From: CAZHZT01 sp964537285
GTDB lineage: Bacteria > Bacteroidota > Bacteroidia > Chitinophagales > Saprospiraceae
DNA length: 11,771 nucleotides
Assembly: GCA_964537285.1 (NCBI GenBank)
Contig: CAZHZT010000156.1
Span: 1-11,771 of the forward strand
Reading direction: 5' to 3'
The notes under the pieces are model-generated. The model was not told the DNA's origin. It searched no databases and was given only the letters and a program-made list of their open reading frames with translations. This document shows positions 7,320 through 11,771 of the stretch, one piece after another. The position numbers and the translations under genes are program-made. Every line of letters begins with the position of its first letter. Within the stretch, counting starts at the first letter, position 1.

Positions 7320-7396
7320 ATTTTCTAATGAGTCGTGTTCTTTTTTTGAAATTTTTAGTAAAAATTTCAAAAAAAGAACATCCCTCAATAGAAAAT
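7320..7396. repeat. 77-base hairpin with perfect 22-base inner arms
   Basis: The inner arms 7336-7357 and 7359-7380 are exact reverse complements (TGTTCTTTTTTTGAAATT...). Beyond a 3x3 internal loop, outer arms ATTTTCTAATGAG (7320-7332) and CTCAATAGAAAAT (7384-7396) pair with one mismatch. The centre is only one base, so a folded form would open a few more bases. There is no coding content. It lies inside the IS-like cassette, about 70 bases before the MFS gene. Confidence 0.85.
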
Positions 7397-7466
7397 GACC
7401 TACCCGTTTCGACGAACGCACTTATGAGATAGCCTCTTTTTCCACCTTCCACTTTCAACTTTTTTT

Positions 7467-8645
7467 ATGCAATTTAGAGCACAAGCTATTGGTATTGTTT
7501 ATTTCAGTGGTTTCATGCAAGGTATTGCCTTGATTCTATATCCGGCAGCAGGCCCGATATTCACCAATACGGATTTTCATGGATTGAGCAGCGGCCAATA
7601 CGGCACCTTGTTTATTCCTCAAATTGTTCTGGCGACTCTTGCCTCTTTCGGCGCACCAGCATTGGCCAGGAGGTTTGGCATGCAGCAGGTTCTTCGCGCC
7701 GGTTTATTAGCTAATTTATTGTCGATGGTCTTATTTTCGGGCAGCCACTTTTTGATTGGAAACGACGGCCTGCCTTTTATAACCCTGCTGCTGGGCACAG
7801 CAGCTTTAGGTACTGGCTTTGGCTTTACAATAACGGCCTTAAACCCTTATGCCTATAGCTTTTTCCCGGGTAAGGAAGCCTCAGCAGTCACTGGTTTACA
7901 CATATTACTAGGACTGGGAACCGCCCTCAGCTCCATTGTTTTAAGTTTTTTTACAGGCCTTGGGTTCTGGTGGGGAGCCGGATTAGCAACCGGGCTAGTA
8001 CTGTTGTTGCTGTTTTTTGCGACGCTCCCAATCCCTATGCCATTAGAGGTAAAAGAACAAGACGGTCCAGAGGGCAATAAACAAAGTGTTCCCGGAAGAG
8101 TGTGGTTATTCTTCACCGTTGTTTTTTTCTACGGAGCTTGCGAAGCCACATTCGGTAATTTTGCACCTATTTATCTTGAGAAGCAAGCAGGGCTTACTTT
8201 TGGGCAGGCAGCCCTTGGCCTTTCGCTTTTTTGGGGTGCCATTGCCGGAGGCCGGTTAATTTTCACGGCTGCTGCACTACGTTTTAATTTGCGCCTTTTA
8301 CACGTAATCATGCCATTACTGGTAGCAGGAGTATTTTTCTTCATCCCTCAATTAGAAGGAGCCACAGCGAACTATGCGGCTCTAATTGTAGCAGGACTCG
8401 GACTTTCCTTTTACTTTCCATATACCATTAGTTTGGCTACGGACGAGTTCCCTGCTTATTCAGCGGCTATTTCCGGTATTCTGGTTGCAGGAATTCAACT
8501 GGGAACCGGAGTGAGTTCTAATGTGATTGGCTCTTTAAACAATACGATATCACTAGGTACGCTAGTGCCCTTTTCAGGAGTATATGCATTGATAATGGTG
8601 GCAGTAGCAGCATATTTATTTTTCACAAAACAACAATATTCATGA
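7467..8645 (+). CDS. Major facilitator superfamily transporter
   Basis: A 392-residue inner-membrane protein with about twelve hydrophobic segments, roughly at 8-28, 46-64, 75-95, 103-125, 139-160, 165-187, 212-233, 246-270, 277-293, 299-321, 330-352 and 364-388. A charged cytoplasmic loop (190-210, PLEVKEQDGPEGNKQ) separates the two six-helix halves, as in MFS proteins. PALARRFGMQQVLRAG after helix 2 corresponds to the MFS loop motif, and GGRLI after helix 8 resembles the GR motif of the second half. The substrate is unknown. Placement after glucoside-degrading enzymes suggests a sugar or related solute, but the 311-base gap weakens that link. The ATG at 7467 is preceded by a T-rich, not A-rich, leader, unlike the neighbours. 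The stop overlaps the next start codon (ATGA), so the two genes are probably translated together. Confidence 0.9.
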   Translation: MQFRAQAIGIVYFSGFMQGIALILYPAAGPIFTNTDFHGLSSGQYGTLFIPQIVLATLASFGAPALARRFGMQQVLRAGLLANLLSMVLFSGSHFLIGNDGLPFITLLLGTAALGTGFGFTITALNPYAYSFFPGKEASAVTGLHILLGLGTALSSIVLSFFTGLGFWWGAGLATGLVLLLLFFATLPIPMPLEVKEQDGPEGNKQSVPGRVWLFFTVVFFYGACEATFGNFAPIYLEKQAGLTFGQAALGLSLFWGAIAGGRLIFTAAALRFNLRLLHVIMPLLVAGVFFFIPQLEGATANYAALIVAGLGLSFYFPYTISLATDEFPAYSAAISGILVAGIQLGTGVSSNVIGSLNNTISLGTLVPFSGVYALIMVAVAAYLFFTKQQYS

Positions 8646-9037
8646 ATGCCAAAGCAATTCTATCTTGGGTGTTCCGCTTGTTGGCGGCCATCATCCTGTT
8701 ACAAACATTGTACTTTAAATTTACCGGAGCACCTGAGAGTATATATATTTTCACTCAATTAGGCATTGAGCCTTGGGGCCGGATTGGTTCCGGTGTAGCA
8801 GAACTGATTGTGAGTATTCTGCTCCTAATTCCCGGCACTGCCTGGTTAGGAGCAATTGGAGGGATTGGAGTAATGGCAGGAGCTATTGGTTCACATTTAA
8901 CTAAGCTGGGAATTGAAGTCCAGGGAGATGGAGGTACGCTTTTTTACTTGGGAGTTTTGGTTTTGATTAGTTGTGTGATCGTTTTATTTCTACATTTAAA
9001 CGATGCAAAAAGGTTTTTAGCTCGCTTCACCTCTTAG
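8642..9037 (+). CDS. DoxX-like four-helix membrane protein
   Basis: A 131-residue protein with four predicted transmembrane helices, at about 7-25, 46-64, 67-87 and 98-118. LQTLYFKFTGAPES after helix 1 and GSGVAELIVSILLLIPG in helix 2 fit the DoxX/DoxD-like family of small inner-membrane proteins, whose biochemical role is often unknown; some are tied to redox or thiol stress. The start ATG at 8642 overlaps the MFS stop (ATGA), a four-base overlap that implies translational coupling. Co-expression with the transporter suggests a function in the same process or complex, but this is inference. I see no conserved cysteine pair. Confidence 0.8.
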   Translation: MNAKAILSWVFRLLAAIILLQTLYFKFTGAPESIYIFTQLGIEPWGRIGSGVAELIVSILLLIPGTAWLGAIGGIGVMAGAIGSHLTKLGIEVQGDGGTLFYLGVLVLISCVIVLFLHLNDAKRFLARFTS

Positions 9038-9056
9038 CCCATACGGAGTTTTTACA

Positions 9057-9119
9057 TGGAGGCATGCCTGGTTTTCGGGGATTTTCTTCGAAAATTCCCG
9101 AAAAACAGGCATGCCTCCA
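9057..9119. repeat. 63-base hairpin with 30-base arms; possible terminator of the MFS-DoxX operon
   Basis: Arms 9057-9086 (starting TGGAGGCATGCCTG) and 9090-9119 (ending CAGGCATGCCTCCA) pair with two exceptions, one of them a G-U wobble, around a TTC loop. It starts 20 bases after the DoxX stop. Downstream is AATAAAAAG rather than a T-run, so it is not a classical intrinsic terminator on the + strand, although it could protect a 3' end. Its right edge CCTCCAATA resembles the edges of the hairpins at 7320-7396 and 11711-11765. Confidence 0.85.
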
Positions 9120-9132
9120 ATAAAAAGTTATG

Positions 9133-9172
9133 GCTATAGATGATTTCATTTGGTAAAGGTTTTATGAGCAAA
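9133..9172 (-). repeat. 40-bp dispersed repeat, copy B (inverted partner of 60-99)
   Basis: The reverse complement of this segment matches 60-99 at 36 of 40 positions, with an identical central stretch of about 21 bases. It sits between the hairpin ending at 9119 and the hairpin starting at 9203, pointing away from the Fic gene. Relative to the VOC gene's copy it would face an upstream reverse-strand gene, but none is there. It is therefore more likely part of a repeat element than a working promoter. Confidence 0.75.
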
Positions 9173-9202
9173 GAAGAAAATACAAATAGCTGTTTGAGCC
9201 AA

Positions 9203-9257
9203 TTATTTTTTAAATCGGCTCAAAAAAGCCTTAATTTTGAGCCGATTTAAAAAATAA
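9203..9257. repeat. 55-base hairpin with perfect 23-base arms
   Basis: Arms 9203-9225 (TTATTTTTTAAATCGGCTCA plus three A) and 9235-9257 are exact reverse complements around the 9-base loop AAGCCTTAA. One base separates it from the third 109-bp palindrome at 9259. No coding content is seen. Confidence 0.85.
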
Positions 9258-9258
9258 C

Positions 9259-9367
9259 GTTTTTTGACGAATTGTGTGGAACTTCAAAATGACAGCCTTT
9301 GAATGCCCTTGCGGTTGAAAGGGTTATCATTTTGAAGTTCCATTTTCCACAATTTATGTCAAAAAAC
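9259..9367 (-). repeat. 109-bp imperfect palindrome, copy 3 (reverse orientation)
   Basis: Read on the minus strand, this matches the copies at 1291-1399 and 7185-7293 over the full 109 bases: long arm 9367-9321, core 9320-9299, short arm 9298-9259. The core has the same orientation relative to the arms as copy 2 and opposite to copy 1. Both outer edges have changed together: GTTTTTTGAC pairs with GTCAAAAAAC, where copy 1 has GTTCTTTGAC and GTCAAAGAAC, so one C-G pair became T-A on both sides. The inner arms have drifted (GACAGCC against GGGTTATC). It ends 17 bases before the Fic start codon. Confidence 0.9.
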
Positions 9368-9384
9368 TAAAAAAAAATTGGCTC

Positions 9385-10503
9385 ATGGAATATAATTGGC
9401 AACTACCCGGCTGGCGAAATTTTTCGTATGATGAGAAAGCGGTTGAGAAGTTTATTCTGGCTTTTGCAGAAAAGGCAGGCTATGTAAATGGTGTTGTTGG
9501 TACTCTAGGAGAAAGTTTTCAACTAGAAACCATTATTGAGTTATTGGTTGCAGAGGCGATGAAAACCTCAGCAATCGAAGGAGAGTACATGAACAGGAAA
9601 GATGTTGTATCATCTATAAAAATAAACCTGGGTTTAGTGGATGAATACGCGATTAAAGATCAACGGGCTATCGGCGTGGGAAAATTAATGGTAATGGTTA
9701 GAAATACTTATCATGAGCCACTCAATAAGGAAACCCTTTTTTCATGGCATAAGACGCTAATGGGTTTTAATGAGAAAATTATCACAGGGGATTGGAGGAA
9801 AGGGAGTAAACCAATGCAGATCATTTCAGGATCCTACGGAAAAGTAAATGTCCATTTCGAGGCCCCTCCATCGAAATTGGTCCCTCAAGAAATGGAACTG
9901 TTTATTAAATGGTTCAACGATACTGCACTTGGCTGCCCCATGGAGATTAAATCTGGCCCTATTCGAGCAGCCATTGCTCATTTGTATTTCGAAAGCATAC
10001 ATCCTTTTGAAGACGGGAATGGCCGGATAGGAAGAGCCATTTCTGAAAAAGCCCTATCTCAAAATCTAGGCCGTCCTGTAATGCTGAGTCTTTCTCAGGC
10101 TATTGAATCAAATAAAGAAGCCTTTTACAAGGCCTTAAAAAATGCCCAACGAACCAATGAGGTGACTGCTTTTCTTAAATATTTCTGTAAAGTAACCCTT
10201 GAGGCCCAAGAATATGCTGAAGAATTAGTTACATTCGTCTTGCAAAAAGCCCGTTTTTTTGACCAATACCAAAAATCCCTTAACCCTCGTCAAAAAAAGG
10301 TTCTAGCTCGGATGTGGGCAGAGGGCCCCACAGGATTTCAAGGAGGCATGAGCGCTAAAAAATATATTTCCATTGCCAAGACTTCGAAGGCTACGGCTAC
10401 CAGAGATCTTGCAGAATTAGTACTAATGGGGGCGCTTTATCCAATCGGAGAAGGGAGAGCCAGGAAATACCAATTGAACTTTTCAAATATGAAAGTGAAA
10501 TAG
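9385..10503 (+). CDS. Fic-family protein (probable AMP transferase) with N-terminal inhibitory motif and C-terminal winged helix
   Basis: A 372-residue cytoplasmic Fic protein. Such enzymes usually transfer AMP from ATP to a hydroxyl side chain of a target protein. The catalytic loop HPFEDGNGRIGR is complete at 206-217 (H206 catalytic; D210, N212 and R214 for Mg/ATP binding). The autoinhibitory motif [S/T]xxxE[G/N] is present near the N-terminus as TSAIEG (61-66), with E65 able to block productive ATP binding, making this a class II Fic protein. The N-terminal region (about 1-85) resembles the DUF4172 domain of such proteins. Residues about 298-366 look like a winged helix-turn-helix (PRQKKVLARMW...KTSKATATRDLAEL), so it may bind DNA. 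The target is unknown. The ATG at 9385 follows an A-run; no antitoxin gene adjoins, as expected with internal inhibition. The next gene starts one base after the stop. Confidence 0.95.
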   Translation: MEYNWQLPGWRNFSYDEKAVEKFILAFAEKAGYVNGVVGTLGESFQLETIIELLVAEAMKTSAIEGEYMNRKDVVSSIKINLGLVDEYAIKDQRAIGVGKLMVMVRNTYHEPLNKETLFSWHKTLMGFNEKIITGDWRKGSKPMQIISGSYGKVNVHFEAPPSKLVPQEMELFIKWFNDTALGCPMEIKSGPIRAAIAHLYFESIHPFEDGNGRIGRAISEKALSQNLGRPVMLSLSQAIESNKEAFYKALKNAQRTNEVTAFLKYFCKVTLEAQEYAEELVTFVLQKARFFDQYQKSLNPRQKKVLARMWAEGPTGFQGGMSAKKYISIAKTSKATATRDLAELVLMGALYPIGEGRARKYQLNFSNMKVK

Positions 10504-10504
10504 C

Positions 10505-11638
10505 ATGCAAGTCATCTTCATTATCGGTAGTGCCATGGCATTTTTCTTCGATTTTCTCTTATTACAAAAGCGTAAGAAGAGTATTGCGGATATCATATTG
10601 GCTATTTGGATGTTCATTGTCGGATTTCACTTACTTTCCATATATGGTTATTTTCAAGAATGGCACTTGGAATGGAGTTTCCTGGTAACCGTTTTTGCCC
10701 CCTTTCCATTACTTCACGGCCCTTTTTTGTATTTGTACATTCAAAGCCTTATCAGGGAAGAAAATAAAATACGCTGGTGGGATGCCTTTCATTTTCTACC
10801 TTACATTTTGGGTTTATGGGTATTTTGGGATTTCATCAACCTATCAGGCCCGGAGCTCACCCAATCATTGGACGCTGTTGAGAAAGCAGAGCCCTTGAGT
10901 TTCCAATTGATTGGCTTGGCAACCCAGTTTTCCGGTTTGCTTTACGCTATAATTTCCCACTTTTTACTCAACAGGCATCAAAAACACATTAAGGATAAAT
11001 TCTCATTCCAGCAAGAAGTTAGCCTCAATTGGATTCGGTATAACATTTGGGCTATAGGCTTGATTTATGTGGTTGTTATATTGAGTGTTTCTTTGGAAGT
11101 ATATGCCGGAGTTTTGCCCAATGAATTTTCTAATTATCTGATTTATTTAACAGTAACCCTTTTCGTCTTTTTCTTTGGTTACTTTGGAATACGCCAGGAA
11201 AATATCTTTTTGGATAGCCCTAATAAGGAACAAGAAACGCGGTATTCACAAACAAGCGATAGATATCAACGCTCTGGCCTAAAATCCGATCAATTAGATA
11301 GTCATTACAAAAAACTATTGGAATACATGGATCAGGAAAAACCATTTTTGGAAAGTAAGCTTACTCTTAATCAATTAGCAAAAGGCCTCGACATTTCTCC
11401 TAATCACCTTTCCCAAATAATCAATGAAAAGACCCGGCAAAACTTTTATCAGTTTGTGAATGCTTATCGAATTCGGATGTTTAAGGAAAAGCTTCAGGAA
11501 CCCCAAAGCCAACATTTCACCTTACTGTCCATTGCCTTGGATTGTGGATTTAATTCGAAATCCTCTTTTAATCATACCTTCAAAAAATTTACGGGTATGA
11601 CCCCTTCGCAATACCTAAAAAAGGAAACAAAGCTGTGA
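10505..11638 (+). CDS. Membrane-tethered AraC-family transcriptional regulator (seven-helix sensor plus HTH)
   Basis: A 377-residue protein with about seven hydrophobic helices in its N-terminal part (roughly 2-20, 28-48, 58-80, 97-115, 134-153, 180-200 and 209-228). A hydrophilic linker (230-275) and an AraC-type DNA-binding domain (about 280-375) follow. The first HTH lies in LTLNQLAKGLDISPNHLSQI. The second carries the family signature SIALDCGFNSKSSFNHTFKK followed by TGMTPSQYLKK. HGPFLYLYIQSLI in helix 3 is common in this Bacteroidetes group, where the membrane part is thought to sense a signal. The ATG at 10505 leaves a single base after the Fic stop, so the two genes almost certainly share an mRNA and are translationally coupled. 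The regulated genes are unknown; own-operon control is possible. Confidence 0.9.
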   Translation: MQVIFIIGSAMAFFFDFLLLQKRKKSIADIILAIWMFIVGFHLLSIYGYFQEWHLEWSFLVTVFAPFPLLHGPFLYLYIQSLIREENKIRWWDAFHFLPYILGLWVFWDFINLSGPELTQSLDAVEKAEPLSFQLIGLATQFSGLLYAIISHFLLNRHQKHIKDKFSFQQEVSLNWIRYNIWAIGLIYVVVILSVSLEVYAGVLPNEFSNYLIYLTVTLFVFFFGYFGIRQENIFLDSPNKEQETRYSQTSDRYQRSGLKSDQLDSHYKKLLEYMDQEKPFLESKLTLNQLAKGLDISPNHLSQIINEKTRQNFYQFVNAYRIRMFKEKLQEPQSQHFTLLSIALDCGFNSKSSFNHTFKKFTGMTPSQYLKKETKL

Positions 11639-11681
11639 TAGGAAGCAATAATCGTTTGGGAAACCCATAACCAAAGTTACC

Positions 11682-11706
11682 CCGCTTCGCGGCGACTTTT
11701 TCTTTT
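11682..11706 (+). terminator. Candidate intrinsic terminator after the Fic-AraC operon
   Basis: A short GC hairpin, CCGC-TTC-GCGG at 11682-11692, is followed after four bases by a T-rich tract (11697-11706, TTTTTCTTTT). It lies 44 bases after the AraC-family stop codon. The stem is only four pairs, or a little more with mismatches, so strength is uncertain. Confidence 0.5.
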
Positions 11707-11710
11707 GAGG

Positions 11711-11765
11711 GAGGGAGCTGCAAGGGCTAATTTTGCTCCGCAAAAATAGCCCTTGCAGCTCCCTC
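11711..11765. repeat. 55-base hairpin with perfect 19-base outer arms
   Basis: GAGGGAGCTGCAAGGGCTA (11711-11729) and its exact reverse complement (11747-11765) enclose one A-A mismatch and a second perfect stem, TTTTGC-TCC-GCAAAA (11731-11745). The left flank has an extra GAGG, giving GAGGGAGGGAG. The right edge CCCTCAATA resembles the edges of the hairpins at 7320-7396 and 9057-9119. The window ends six bases later. Confidence 0.9.
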
Positions 11766-11771
11766 AATAAA

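Larger units (their letters stand above)
7161..7436. mobile_element. Possible MITE-like cassette with IS-like terminal inverted repeats, no transposase
   Basis: GAGGCTGTCTTATAA (7161-7175) and TTATGAGATAGCCTC (7422-7436) are inverted repeats with two mismatches in 15. A further inner match, GTTCTTCGA (7185-7193) against TCGACGAAC (7409-7417), has one mismatch. Ends of the GAGGCTGTCT type resemble insertion-sequence termini, but I cannot name a family. The interior of about 276 bases holds no ORF, only the second 109-bp palindrome and the 77-base hairpin. No clear target-site duplication is seen. A T-run follows the right arm (7437-7441), so the outer arms could alternatively act as a long-range terminator stem after the debranching gene. 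The cassette accounts for nearly all of the 311-base gap between 7155 and 7467. Confidence 0.5.

Noticed and set aside
9385..10503. A Fic/Doc toxin-antitoxin pair with the neighbouring gene as antitoxin.
   Set aside because: The inhibitory motif is inside the Fic protein itself, and the next gene is a 377-residue membrane regulator, not a small antitoxin.

Overview
The window looks like the chromosome of a free-living Bacteroidetes (Bacteroidota) bacterium, perhaps near the Saprospiraceae/Cytophagales, although the genus cannot be read from it. The reasons are AT-rich intergenic DNA, A-rich leaders without Shine-Dalgarno sequences before most start codons, a TAnnTTTG-type promoter motif before one gene, a signal peptide ending in SAQ, and a seven-helix membrane protein fused to an AraC-type DNA-binding domain, a typical Bacteroidetes architecture. 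All eight genes lie on the + strand.

Layout: (1) 124-1125, a secreted two-domain glyoxalase-fold (VOC) protein. (2) 1470-5100 and 5224-7155, a sugar-metabolism block: a glucose-1-dehydrogenase-like SDR, a large cytoplasmic GH63-type glucosidase and an amylo-alpha-1,6-glucosidase (debranching type). (3) 7467-9037, an MFS transporter overlapping a small DoxX-like membrane protein by four bases. (4) 9385-11638, a Fic-domain protein with a built-in inhibitory motif, followed after one base by the membrane-tethered AraC-type regulator. A plausible reading is that the two glycosidases release glucose from alpha-glucans or alpha-glucosides, the SDR oxidises it, and the MFS protein moves a sugar or related solute. 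The MFS link is inference from proximity.

The most unusual content is between the genes. Nearly every larger intergenic gap is filled with long inverted repeats. One 109-bp imperfect palindrome occurs three times (1291-1399, 7185-7293 and, reversed, 9259-9367), always at exactly 109 bp. Its 22-base core is inverted relative to its asymmetric arms in one copy. Other elements are a palindrome carrying three 14-bp tandem repeats (2290-2420), a nested cassette with IS-like terminal repeats (7161-7436), further hairpins at 7320-7396, 9057-9119, 9203-9257 and 11711-11765 (several sharing a TATTGAGG-like edge), and a 40-bp dispersed inverted repeat (60-99 versus 9133-9172). No transposase, integrase or reverse transcriptase is present, so any mobile elements here would be non-autonomous.
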